64,000 bases of DNA, taken from contig NC_083339.1 of the NCBI RefSeq assembly GCF_019175385.1, forward strand, positions 52,350,596 through 52,414,595, given 5' to 3'. Positions 1 through 10,690 of the stretch are shown here, piece by piece. The notes under the pieces are model-generated. The model saw only the letters and a program-made list of their open reading frames with translations, did not search any database and was not told the DNA's origin. The stretch comes from Lycium barbarum. Taxonomy: Eukaryota; Streptophyta; Magnoliopsida; Solanales; Solanaceae. Within the stretch, counting starts at the first letter, position 1, and each line of letters opens with the position of its first letter. Made by a program: the position numbers and the translations under genes.

Positions 1-1506
1 AACCCCCGATTATATTATGAGCATTTATGAATACCTTGCCTCACCTTGAAGGGGATAGTGCATAAGGTGAGTGTTCACAACAATGACATCATTAGCGTTG
101 TGTGATCATCATGTCATGGTCGTATATAATTTAGTATATTCGAGAATTCATAAGTTTCATCATATAGGAGGATCATGGAAAGTTTGAAAGATTCATGCCT
201 TTGAAGGAAGGGATAAGCCTTACATACCTTTGACGTTTAACTAAGCTATCGCTTGCGTGTTCTGCTTTAATGCACAAGTTCTACCTTCAAGAGAGTTTAT
301 ATCGTCATTAGCTAAGCAATTATAAGAATAGGCTTTCTAAAGCTAGGGAAAATTGGGCAGCACTTCCTTTGTTTATACGACTTTTCCCATAGTCTATATC
401 AGCTCCCAAACGCTCACAACAACATTCACAATATTGCAATCAACAACCATCATTTATATACATTGATCATAATCCACCATTTCTCTCCAATTCTCCACAT
501 TTATACTTATAACTCCTTATCGCTTTTTCACATATATAATACTTATTTCATGGTCTACGTGTCATTTATGATGCATTCATAATCACAACACCCCAACATT
601 TATGATTCAATCTAACTACTGTCCAAACATGACACTATTCACTCATTAATGACCCATTTCCTATGTCTTTCTACAATTCAAGTATCTTAACCTTCCATTA
701 CCTTAAACAACATGGTTTAGTAATGAAACTTACCTTATATGATGGTTGAACAAGTCTTGAGTGGAGTTTCTCCTCTAGCACCCCAAAACCCTACTTCACC
801 TCCCTTGGGTTTTCTTGATTTGGATGACCTTCACTTGGGTTTCATAAACTTTGTTTCATGGATTTGGTGTTGTTGATCTTGGTTTTCCTTTGATTCTCTT
901 ATGGAGGAGTATTAGAGAGTATTCTAGATGTTTCTTGAAGTGTGGAGGGGAAATGAAATGAATTGGAATGAAAAAGGGATCCTTATACTTAAACTTAAAA
1001 TCTGGCCGACCAACTTTATACGGACCAACATACGGTCCGTACTATTTATACAAACCGTATGTGTGTCCGTATGTTTGGTCCAGTATCTGGTGCCCTCCTT
1101 GGCCAATTATACGGTCCTACATACGGCTGGTACAATTTATACGGTCCGTAGGTTGGGCCGTATAATGCCCAGTGGTTCCGTTTTCGTTCTCGTCGACTCG
1201 TTTGATCTCCGATCCTTATGGAACCTTCTTGGCACTTGCTTAACATCTCAATATCAATCTTAGGGACGTTATTACTCTTCTCCAAGACATCATTATGCCA
1301 TCATAGACTCGTTACTCGAAATTCCCATCCGATACACAACATATGATTCGCTTTCCTCGGCAACTTTCTTTCCTTGCATCATATGCCTTTGAAATCTCGT
1401 TGAGGGCCGTCAAATACTATTTCTTACTCATCAAAACATCGCATACGTTATGTCCTTTGTTATCCTATTCACTGCACATATACAGGGGATTTTCCAAGGT
1501 GTAACA
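1..1506 (-). mobile_element. Partial Tekay-type LTR (minus orientation), cut by the window edge
   Basis: The block ends on the plus strand with GGTGTAACA, which is the LTR start TGTTACACC read on the minus strand, the same terminus as the LTRs at 44659 and 51372. It carries the same modules in the same order: palindromic ACGGTCCGTA-type repeats at about 1008-1170, a minus-strand donor-like GTATGTAAGG whose first base is 227, and a mini-ORF block at 343-363 with GTG in place of ATG. The other end, including the predicted acceptor, lies left of the window, so target duplication and solo or full-length status cannot be judged. It sits inside the LTR remnant that continues at 1507. Confidence 0.8.
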
Positions 1507-1592
1507 ACCTCCTCCCTATGTCCTTGAGTTATAGAGAGACATAAGAGACATGACAGTACCAGTGTTTTTCAACATACGCATGATATACTGCA

Positions 1593-1593
<1 letters not shown>

Positions 1594-1639
<46 letters not shown>
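1594..1639. repeat. (AT)n microsatellite
   Basis: Uninterrupted alternating AT inside the LTR remnant. Confidence 0.95.
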
Positions 1640-1640
<1 letters not shown>

Positions 1641-1850
1641 CCTGGCCACTTGGTCAGTGAGACATTTTTATTTTTCCTGGCCTACGGGTTAGTGAGGCAG
1701 ATATGCCTGGTCTACGGGTCAGTGAGACAGATATGCCTGGCTTACGAGTCAGTCAGAAAGATTGCCTGGCCGACGGGTCAGTGAGACATATTTCCTGGCT
1801 ACTTGGCCAGTGAGATTTTATGGTTGCCTGGCCTCTTGGTCAGTGAGATA
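1641..1850 (+). repeat. LTR-internal tandem repeat, unit about 30-45 bp
   Basis: Six imperfect copies of a unit containing 'cctggcc', 'ggtcagtgagaca' and either 'acttg' or 'tacgg'. The same array occurs at 29632-29815 in the related LTR. Confidence 0.85.
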
Positions 1851-2476
1851 TATATAATATTATTATATTGCATATCATATGAGACAGGTTTGGAGAGATG
1901 TTCAGGGCATTTTTTGGCCTCCAGATTGTATCGTTTCCTATTCAGTTTCAGTTATCATTGCCTTACATGCTCAGTACATTATTTCGTACTCATGCCTGCA
2001 GGTACAGATCGACATATTGATAGACCTCTCCAATAGGCAGGATCTGACATCAGTTGATTGGTGAGCTCCCTTTCTGTTCGGAGATGCCGGGTACTTTGGA
2101 GTTTTTCCTCTTTGATTCCAGATTGTATGGTACAGCCACACATCTCCCTAGAGGCTTGTAGACGAGTCCTGTATATAGTGTGTTTGTGTGATAGCCTTGT
2201 TCGATACTGTTGGCTTTGTACGATTATAGCAGTCTCGTCGACTTGCTCAGCTGTAAATATATTTTGGGTGTGTATGCCCTGTGCAGACAAGATAGTCGTT
2301 ATTTATACATATATCTAGATAGCGGCCTTGCCAGCTTGTTGGTGTTGTTTGTGTGTAGGTAGGCCTTACCGATTTACGTCGAGGGTTACTCCTCTAAGTT
2401 TCAGATTTAGAGTGGTTCGCTCGGGCCTAGTTTGGCATCGAGTGTCGGTCATGCCACTCTAGTTTGGGGCGTGAAA

Positions 2477-2890
2477 GCAGCACAATGGAAGTTGAGAAGT
2501 CGTAGACTTAGGACTGAAAGCACGTGCTGCACTCTTTTTCCCTTCGACCGGTTTTGTCCTGAGGTGGGTTTTTTGGCAAGATTTTTAATGAGGCAGCGTC
2601 TTACAAGGTACAACTAAAATTAGGATGACCGATCACGAACCAGGGACTGGGGACTGCCCACGTCGAATCAATACTACTCGAGCCCTCATACTTCATACTC
2701 CAATACTAGGGGACTATCATACCCCGGGTAAATCGATACCTATTCAAAGCCAAGGCTTGAACGATAGGATTTTTTGTAATGACCAAACGGTCAATTGAAT
2801 CGTGCCCAATTAGTTTGTTATTGCCACGGCAACTATTGTAATCTTGTATCGGATAGATCAATAAACTTGGAAAATTTTCAAAGTACTATT
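2477..2890 (+). other. Internal 3' spacer of Tat-like element A
   Basis: Non-coding remnant containing a motif I associate with the region downstream of pol in plant LTR elements: 'tttttcccttcgaccgg', then 'ggttttttggcaag', then 'aatgaggcagc', at about 2534-2597. An AATAAA-like signal lies near 2870. It appears to continue at 6020 on the far side of the solo LTR. No protein-coding signal was seen. Confidence 0.5.
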
Positions 2891-4162
2891 TGTTATATCC
2901 CGCATTTTGTACATTCGGATAATTCAAGATAATTGCGGGAAGTTAAGAGCAAGGCTATATTTTTGATCTTGTTTAACACACAAGTTGTTTATGAAAATTA
3001 TTGATGTGGAAATATTAAGAAAGGCTAGGGGTAAAAAGGGAAATTTACAAGGTGGTTCATGGTAAGATTGAGGAAGGCTAAGGGCAAATTCGGAATTAGG
3101 AAAATAATTTTCATGAATTCCAAAACAAAAAAAAATGGTCTTGAAGCAAAAAGGGCCAAGTGGTCCGTCCAATAGGGTGTGGGCCTTGGCCCACATGGAT
3201 GCAAAATAAATAGCTAAAAGAAGACTAATTGGATTATATTAATCATCTTTTCCACACTTAGAAATTTCAAGAAGCTTGGAGAAGACAAAAGGGAGCCATT
3301 CGGCCATGGCCCTAGCCGAACAAGACCATAAAAAAAAATTGATCAAAAATTATTTTCTTCTAGATAAACAACCAATTGGAAGGTCCCTAGCAAAGTGAAG
3401 TAGTCATTGGAGCAAGTAAAACATCTATTCTTGCAAGCTACAAATCCTAGCCAAGTGAGAAGTTAAGGGAAGAAGGTAAGGTTTAATCCTCTTTTCATGT
3501 GTTATGGATGGCTTGTACATGTTGTAGTATGTAGAAATGGATGGAATTTATGAAAATATGGATGTGGTGTTGTGGCTATGCATGTCTAGATGTTGTGTAG
3601 AAGTGACGAATTAATTTTACTTAGTATTTTGGTTGTTGTTGTCATGAATTCTAGGATAAAAAAATGAGAGTTTAATGGTTCAAGATGAAGTTGAAATTGT
3701 TGTGGGCTGTTTTAGAAGCCAATGTGATTTGAATGTAGCTTCTTGTATTTATGGGAAATAATGTTGTTAGTATGTAAATTTTTGGTGTAGCTCATGAATT
3801 CGAAAGAAGAAAATGTGTTGTTATTGTTCTTGTTGAATTTGGAAGGTTTCGGATGGAGTGGAGTATTGGTTAGATTATCTCGAATATTATGCGGATTGTT
3901 TGAAGTGTTTTTGAATATTGTTTGAATGGTTTCGGATTAATACTTGAATATGTGAGCAATTATGAATTGAAAATAAGTGAAACGCCGTCGAAGTTTGTAA
4001 AAAGAAGCTGCTGACATTGGAATGCGTTTTGAATTGATTGTTGATATTGTTAGAATGACTGTTGGTATTGTTGTTGGTAATTTGGCTAAGGTGAATTCTC
4101 GGATTTGTTGTTGATAATTTGGCCGAGTTGGATTCTCGGGGTTAGTCGTATTTATAGGGGAA

Positions 4163-4183
4163 ATGCTGCCGAAATTTCTGTAA
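4163..4183 (+). other. Conserved LTR mini-ORF (MLPKFL-stop)
   Basis: ATG CTG CCG AAA TTT CTG TAA, about 145 nt upstream of the predicted donor. Counterparts exist at the same relative place in eight other LTR copies in the window. Whether it is translated or is a cis-acting RNA motif is unknown. Confidence 0.45.
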
Positions 4184-4849
4184 ATAAAGTGTTGGTTAAG
4201 GATTGGACTTCTGGGTATCTATAGCTAATGTTTGGTATATACTAATATTGTTGTAGATCTTGCGAAGCGAAAGACTTAAGTTCGGATTAGCTTAGGAAGC
4301 GGGCAAGGTATGTAAGGCTTACCCTTTCTTTCTTTTGGCATGATCCTTATGAAACAAGCACATGACGTATATGTATGATTTCAAAGAAATTCCTATTCTT
4401 AGAGCCACTAGGATGGCTAATATTCTTGATTTCCATAAGCTACTTCATATGGTTTTGATATGTATCTATGATTTCCGAAGCTCTATTTGATATGTTTCCG
4501 AGTTTGTCTATGATTCTTATTCACTTCCGACATGAGTATGCTCGATATAGTTGAGCTTAGTGTATGGTTGAATAATGAGTAAAGCATAAAGAGTTCATGT
4601 CTCCAAAAGAGTTCTATAAGTACTAAAGTCTCTAATTTTTGTATATAGTCTGGGATTGTTTTGGAAATGTTCGTAGAGGTTCTGTGGTAAAAATGCCCAT
4701 AACTTTCTCATACTAAACCGGATTGACTTGAAACGTGTTTATGATCCTCAAGTGTCGATTTGCATTCCTACCTATCGAGTCTTGATTTATGTGCATATAG
4801 TTTCTCACTACTCTGCTCCTGGATGCCTCAATATGTCCTTCACTGAGCC

Positions 4850-5260
4850 CGGGCCAGGATACGTTCTCGTGCGTACTCCACTGCATTGTTCACCGAGTCA
4901 CTCTCACTTGCGGGCCGGGACACGTTATATGTATATGTATATGATGATATGATGATACGGGGATGGTGGCCAGGATGGCGTATGATGACTTCATTCACCG
5001 AGACCCGCAATAGAGGGCCGGGACACGTTATGCATACATGATATATGATGTTGACATGCATGATTCTATCCACCGAGTCCCTCACTAGAGGGTCGGGACA
5101 CGTTATGTATATATGATATATGATGTTGACATGCATGATTCTATCCACCGAGTCCCTCAATAGAGGGCCGGGACACGTTATATGTATACATGATATATGA
5201 TGTTGACATGCATGACCTTATTCACCGAGTCCCTCACTAGAGGGTCGGGACACGTTATAT
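4850..5260 (+). repeat. LTR-internal tandem array, unit about 76 bp
   Basis: Five imperfect units built around 'caccgagtccctca', 'gagggtcgggacacgtta' and an AT-rich spacer with 'gatgttgacatgcatga'. The last units are the most alike. Confidence 0.9.
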
Positions 5261-5279
5261 ATATATATATATATATATA

Positions 5280-5310
<31 letters not shown>
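5253..5310. repeat. Compound (TA)n(TG)n microsatellite
   Basis: About 28 nt of TA followed by about 29 nt of TG/GT. Confidence 0.95.
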
Positions 5311-5313
<3 letters not shown>

Positions 5314-6019
5314 ATTCATGATTTGAAATGCACGACTTCATTTCATAAGGAAAACGTATTGATGATTTTAACAGTCATATTGGTTCTGGTGAGTTTCTAT
5401 TTTGGCTATGATCCCCTGTACTGTACTTCATGCCTTACATACTCGGTACATGTTCCGTACTGACCCCCTCTTCTTCGGGGGCTGCGTTTCATGCCCGCAG
5501 GTACAGACGTATACGTGAGTGACCCGACAGCTTAGGTCATCCATTCTGCTGCTTTGGAGTGCTCCCTTGTTCTGGAGCCTACATCTTGGTACAGACTCTT
5601 CCGTTGTATATATGTATGTATATATTCAGGGGTACGGCGGGGCCCTATCCCGTCATATGATTCCGTTGTCTTTGTTAGAGGCCTGTAGACATATATGTGG
5701 GTCATGGGTCGTTATTGTCAGACATATCTGTGTGATTTGGTGTCTTAAGCGGTCCCCTTTGCCGTGACAGCCTTAACGGCTTGTATGTATGTATACGTAT
5801 GTATATGTTTTGGACGATATGTTTTACGACAGCCTTGGTGGCTTCTGTATGATATGTTTGTTATATGTGACCGCTTAAGACGACATCTGATCTTTGTATC
5901 TGTATAAGTCAGTGTACGTCGAATCTGGATTTGCCATCTGTATGCCGATTCTGGTAAGTGAGTATGTCTGGGTGTCCAGCTCGGGCACTAGTTACGGCCC
6001 ACGGGGTTGGGTCGTGACA

Positions 6020-6628
6020 CCATTTTGGCTGTCACTATTCATTTGCGTTAATATTACATTTTATTGGACCCCAAAATATCCGAAATGTGCAAACTAAAGG
6101 CTAAATGCCTGAGCTGTTAAAAGGACTACGATCTAAAATATAAAGGACTACGACCTAAATTGTTAAAGGACTACAGTAAAAAATGTAAAGGAGTACGGTC
6201 TAAATTGTTAAAGACTACGATCTAAAAATCCTAAAAATACAACCCAACTTGTTTAGTCGACTACGGTCAAAACGAGGTCCGAAGTCATTGAGATTTCGAC
6301 CTGATCACACAATGCGACTCAGAGACGTCTGAGGTCACAAACGGACAAATAAGGCTCTTGCATGCTACATATTCATTAACTTGTCAACAATTAACAAATA
6401 ACCTCAGTATCTGAAATTCAGTACTAAGGCAATATCATATCGGTAAGACTCGAGACTGAGTCACTACCACTTTAAATTTTATTTTTGCTAAGGAAATAAG
6501 ACATGCTAAGGCAATAGTGCATATCGGACAAGTCCTAAACCAAGTCAACGATTATTCTAATTCTTAAACACAGAAGATAAAAGAATATAATGCAATGAAC
6601 AACGGTGAACAAAACCAGGCAAAAACTT

Positions 6629-6679
<51 letters not shown>

Positions 6680-6767
6680 TATATATATATATATATATCT
6701 GTCATATATTTACAAAGGCTCAGAAAACGACCTTGAATTTCAAAAAGCAAAAGGAAATCTAAGGCTC
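6020..6767. other. 3' flank of accessory gene A, with short tandem repeats
   Basis: Non-coding continuation of Tat-like element A after the solo LTR. At 6108-6232 a unit of about 22 nt ('gttaaaggactacgatctaaa') recurs four to five times. At 6631-6699 there is a long (TA)n tract interrupted once by G. It probably holds the 3' end and polyadenylation region of the minus-strand gene. Confidence 0.6.
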
Positions 6768-9640
6768 CTAAGACTGATCTTCATCCAAGCCCATGGCATC
6801 ACCCTCCTCCTATTCGAGGTCACTGTCCGACCCCTCGGGATCATACATGTCCTTCGCCTCCGCCTCGAGCCTCTTGGCCTCTTCGATCTGGTCCAATAAG
6901 TCCACCCCACTAGCATAAATGTCTTCTAAAGCCTCCCTTCGAGATAGACACTGCATGTACTCGGCCCTAGTGTCGCTTTTTTCTCGGCCGCAGTTACATC
7001 GGCTTTGTATTGAGCTAGCATTCCATTAAGACTCGAGATTCTGTCCAAGGCTTCATTGTATTTGGCCTGCAGATCGATGTTATCACGACCAAGATTGTCC
7101 CGCTCTGATTCGGCCGAGGCAAGTTCCAATCAGAGTTCTTCAATAAGCTTTGACCTCTTATCAGCCTTGTCCGTCATCACATGGAGCTGATCCTCAGCTG
7201 ACGTCAAGTTTTCCTTAAGAGCATCTCACTCGGAAGCAACACCATCTATTTTTCCCTTAAAGGCCTCGAGCTCTGGCTTAATCTCGTTAAGCTCCATCCG
7301 AAGCTGGTCGATCTGGGTTAGCGTTAGCATTGGATATTAACCGTTTATTATGAATTTCAAAAGCCCTTACCTTCCCTGCTAGGAGGTCATGTTCTTGTCT
7401 GGCTTCAATGGCCTTATTCCGGGCCATCTTCAAATCGGACTGAAGAGTGGAAGGGTCGGATAAACTCTTGACTTTGCTCGTAGAGCTTCCTGAGCGATTC
7501 CATCTCCCGAGTTTACTTCGCGAGCTAATCCTTAAGATGGTCAACTTCCATCTTCAGTCGGTAAAAGCTTTCATGATGAAGCACGGAGGCCTGAAATCGA
7601 ACGGAGCAATAGTTAGAATGAGAAAGGGAAATAAAGATAAGTACAAAACAGAAGAAGGCGATGTACCCGATTTATGGCCTGTTGAGCCTCACTAAAAGGA
7701 CAGGAGGCATCGACCTTATTCATCTTCCTCTGATCCTGTGCGGTCACTAGAGGATACAAATAACTGGCCACCTCGACCGGCCCAGACAATATGTTCAGAT
7801 TAGCCAGCACGATAACGAGACTCATCTTTTTCGTTTCGGGTCTATGCTCAGGGCCGAAAATGTTTTCTCTAATCTGGGACCACAGTTAACCCCAAATCGA
7901 TCGGCTACAGGGATGAGTAGATGGCCGAACCCTGAGTGGCCCTCGATCGTGATAGCATCTATATCGGGTGAATGACAAACAGCATCTTCCAACACTATGG
8001 GTTCCTCGATCATTTTTCCTTTAGCTTTTGGGCTCTCGGATCGAGCGGCCATTAATCGAGGTGGCAAGTCCTGTATGCAAATAATGGTCTCAGCCGAAGC
8101 CACAACTTGTACAGGAAGGACATAACCTATACTATATAAAGGTGGAATGTAAGGTACTTCCGAGCCCGGGCAGATAGAAGATGCCCTTCAACTGGCTGTT
8201 GTGGCTGGCTCCTTCCCCGTCCTTCGAGTGGAAGAAGGCATGGTAGTTCGGGGACTCCCGCTCCCGACCTGATGGTTTCCAAACCCATCGGTGTCGGGAT
8301 ATCATTTTTCGAGCTTGGCGGCTCTTGGTTTGTGCTTTCCACCAACGGTGGAATGGTTTCTTTTGAGATTCTCAGCTCTTGGTTGGTGTTTTCCTTAGAA
8401 CACCGATGCCTGACAAACACGAGGACCTTATCATCAGAATGATTCTTGAGTTGGTCAATGGCCTCGGGGTCCAGAACCCAGGCCCTAATATCTTTTTTAG
8501 AAGCCTCCTTGAGGGTAAGCCTTGGCTTCTTTCTACTCTCGGAAGGAGCATCGAAGGATTCAGAGGACCGTCTCTTCTTCTTTTCATCCTTCTCTTTCTT
8601 GGTGGCCTCAACATCGGGCTGGGGGAGGGAGGGAGCATCGGCTTCGTCTTCTGAAGCCTCTTCTTCATCCTGCCCTCGGATCTTGGTGGCCTTTGAGAGT
8701 CCTCCAAAGAAAAAAAGAACAACATGTTAAATGAAGTATGGCATAATATAAGAGGAGATAAATATCACCTTGGTCAAACACTCACCATGATTCTCGGCCT
8801 CCCATCTTCCTTTGGAAAGTGAACGCCAGTTACATTCGGCGTAAATAAGCTAACTACAGATTTTCCTGATCCATTCCTCCAAGTTAGCAACCGCATTAAG
8901 GGTTCGAGGAAGGGCTGCAAACATATGAACAAAGTTAAAAATCAGAAATGAAACTTCAGACAAACCACTTAGTTGTTGGGAAATATAATTCACTCATGGT
9001 TCGGGTTCCACTTCTTGGGGAACGGCAGCTTGTCAGCAGGGATCATATCCTCGGTCCTCACTCGGACGAATCTTCCCTGCCAACCTCAGTCCCTATCCTC
9101 ATCGAGGCTGGAAAAGGGAGCTTTCCTTGCTCGTGGTGCGAGCTTAATCATACTACCCCGAAATACCCGGGGACTATACAACCGGAGGAGGTGGTTGATC
9201 GTGAAATATTCTTCCACGTTATTCGCAAAATAACGGAGGAGTGTAATGATCCTCCAAAATGAGGGGTGGATCTGACCGAGACAGATCTCATACCTCCTAC
9301 AAAAGTCCACGACCACCGTGTCGAGTGGACCAAATGTGAAGGGGTATGTGTAAACACTCAGGTACCCCTCCGCATGGGTCGTGATGGCTTCATCACGCTC
9401 GGGAATAATGACCTTTTTGTCTTCCCAACCGCAGTCTTTCTTGACCTGCTCGAGTTTATTTGGGGGAATCTTGCATATGTAGTTCGATATTTCAGCACCC
9501 CGATCCCCCCGCTGAGAAGGCCTCGTGACCTTAAAATCATTAGTTGTGACGTAATCAGATGGAACATAATCAGATAGTTTCGGTTCTGATTTTGGAGCCG
9601 AGAAAGACTCACCGGTTTTGGCTTCTGAAGATTTAGCCAT
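6768..9640 (-). pseudogene. Antisense accessory gene A of a Tat-like element (Transposase_28-like), degenerate
   Basis: The ATG is at 9640 (MAKSSEAK). Exon 1 encodes the conserved block with HAEGYLSVYTYPF, then a YEICLGQIHPSFWRII-type segment and LRLYSPRVFRGS. This resembles what I know as the plant 'putative gypsy type transposon' domain (Pfam Transposase_28), a retrotransposon accessory protein and not a true transposase. Two GT-AG introns can be placed at 8915-8993 and 8702-8785. The exon between them encodes LEEWIRKIC and LSKGRWEAENHG. Downstream come a Lys/Glu-rich region (KKEKDEKKKRR) and a coiled-coil-like stretch around 6926-7400. In-frame stops (TGA after LDEDRD, TAG after KIC, TAG near 6817) show decay. 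Natural end LDEDQS-stop at 6768. The gene runs opposite to its host element. Function is not established. Confidence 0.7.
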
Positions 9641-9813
9641 TGTTCTGAAAATAACAAGGTTTAAAGGTTTTGATATGATGGTTTGAAGATCTGGGTAGAT
9701 TATTTAAAGGTTTGGAAATGAATGTATGAAGGTTTGGGTATTCAAAGGCACGATGGTAAGTTTGGAGAGTGAAAATTCTGAAAGTAAAAAAAAAATGAAA
9801 TGGAAGGTTTACC

Positions 9814-9820
9814 TTTTATA
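9814..9820 (-). promoter_or_regulatory. Putative TATA box of accessory gene A
   Basis: TATAAAA on the minus strand, about 174 nt upstream of the ATG at 9640. Genes B and C have TATA boxes in comparable positions. Confidence 0.55.
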
Positions 9821-10002
9821 GGGAGAGGCCGAGATGGTTGCCATTCCATAACCGTCGGTTCAACCAACCGGGATATGACTCATGGCTGATGTCAGAACAA
9901 TGTGATGGATGGGACGTTTGATCTTATCAACTTATAGGAAACTTACAGGGGAAGGAACCGGATATACTTCTATTTCCCATCATTTTGAGTTATCTGCACA
10001 CA

Positions 10003-10181
10003 TGCATACGGGTAAGATCAAAGTTATGTAAAGACTTGGACCGAGGGTCCCGTAGTTGAGACTTCAACATGGTCAAGGAAAAATATCGACATTGATTCAA
10101 CCGAGCCCAGAGGTGGCTGAGTTGATCGAATATCGATCATGACCGATTGTAGCCTGAACGGACTAAGAGCGCCAAGATAGA
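10003..10181 (+). mobile_element. Possible start of the 3' LTR of Tat-like element A
   Basis: TGCATACGGGTAAGATC here corresponds in position and sequence to TGTATACGGGCC at 14457, the LTR start of element B. Both follow a conserved TCCCATC upstream. The purine tract before it is degraded, and no matching LTR end was found past the solo LTR at 10182. Confidence 0.4.
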
Positions 10182-10544
10182 TGTTACATCTCAGGGATTT
10201 TGGACTTGTTGCATTGTGAGTGGACTAACGTGAGCTTAAGGTGAATATGAAGTCCTTATGAGATTAAGGATAGTATTAGATAGCTTAAAGAGCGTACCAT
10301 AAGATTTTGAAGTCATATGAATCGGTGGAACTAAGTTCGTCAAAGAAAGTGAAATGCGAGTCATGTTTGGAAAGGTTTTCGCAATAATTGAGCTAATATT
10401 TATTTAGTAATGTCTTGAGTAGGAGTTATAAGGCTTCTTAGATGGTTAATGAAGTGTTATATAAGTTTCAATTAGGTTCCATAAGGATTGGAGGTTGAAT
10501 GAATCAACGAGAGAAAGTTTCAGAAAAATTTTGGTTATACGGCT

Positions 10545-10690
10545 ACTTATACAAACCGTATAACTTAAACGGCCCGTATAATGGTCCGTATAACCATTCC
10601 AGTGAAGGTTAATCCCATGGTGGGATTATACGGTCCATTTATACAGACCGTATAAGTTATACGGACCGTATAAATGGCCGTATGAATCGG
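10545..10690 (+). repeat. U3 array of short palindromes
   Basis: Repeated motifs of the form TTATACGG-N-CCGTATAA, each an inverted repeat with one central base, clustered just upstream of the TATA-rich start region. Equivalent arrays lie in the other LTRs of this family. Confidence 0.8.

Larger units (their letters stand above)
1507..2476 (+). mobile_element. 3' remnant of a long LTR, same family as 28244-30510
   Basis: From the block beginning CCTATGTCC through the 'cctggcc..ggtcagtgag' repeats to the end GGGGCGTGAAA, this follows 29528-30510 closely by eye. The expected terminal GTGACA has decayed to GTGAAA. The 5' part of this LTR should lie left of the window, beyond the LTR inserted at 1506. 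Compared with the 28244 copy it has lost about 30 bp between CGTACT and CATGCCTGCAG (about 1990), which removes the predicted branch site and pyrimidine tract. Confidence 0.75.
4308..5500 (+). other. Predicted intron inside the solo LTR
   Basis: Donor CAAG|GTATGTAAGG. Branch-site consensus TACTGAC at 5458-5464, followed by a pyrimidine-rich stretch. Acceptor CCCGCAG|GTACAG, 37 nt from the branch A. The tandem array and the TA/TG microsatellite both lie inside. This is a sequence prediction only, supported by the same layout in seven other LTR copies. Confidence 0.5.
2891..6019 (+). mobile_element. Solo LTR (long gypsy/Tekay-type), TSD CTATT/CCATT
   Basis: The 3129-bp unit starts TGTTATATCCCGC and ends GGGTCGTGACA, with no internal region on either side. 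The flanking 5-mers are CTATT (2886-2890) and CCATT (6020-6024), one mismatch. Its start and end modules match the LTR at 21221-24349, which is the same length. It contains a mini-ORF (4163-4183), a predicted intron (4308-5500) and a tandem array (4850-5260). It is inserted in the 3' region of Tat-like element A. Confidence 0.85.

Noticed and set aside
928..1285. Overlapping ORFs on both strands, 60-111 aa
   Set aside because: They arise from the palindromic ACGGTCCGTA array in the LTR, which is open in several frames; there is no domain or start context.
5197..5463. ORF with long IYIYIY and VCVCVC runs
   Set aside because: Translation of the TA and TG microsatellites inside a solo LTR.
7447..9577. 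Plus-strand ORFs over accessory gene A
   Set aside because: Shadows of the minus-strand gene; the minus frames carry the conserved domain and the GT-AG introns.
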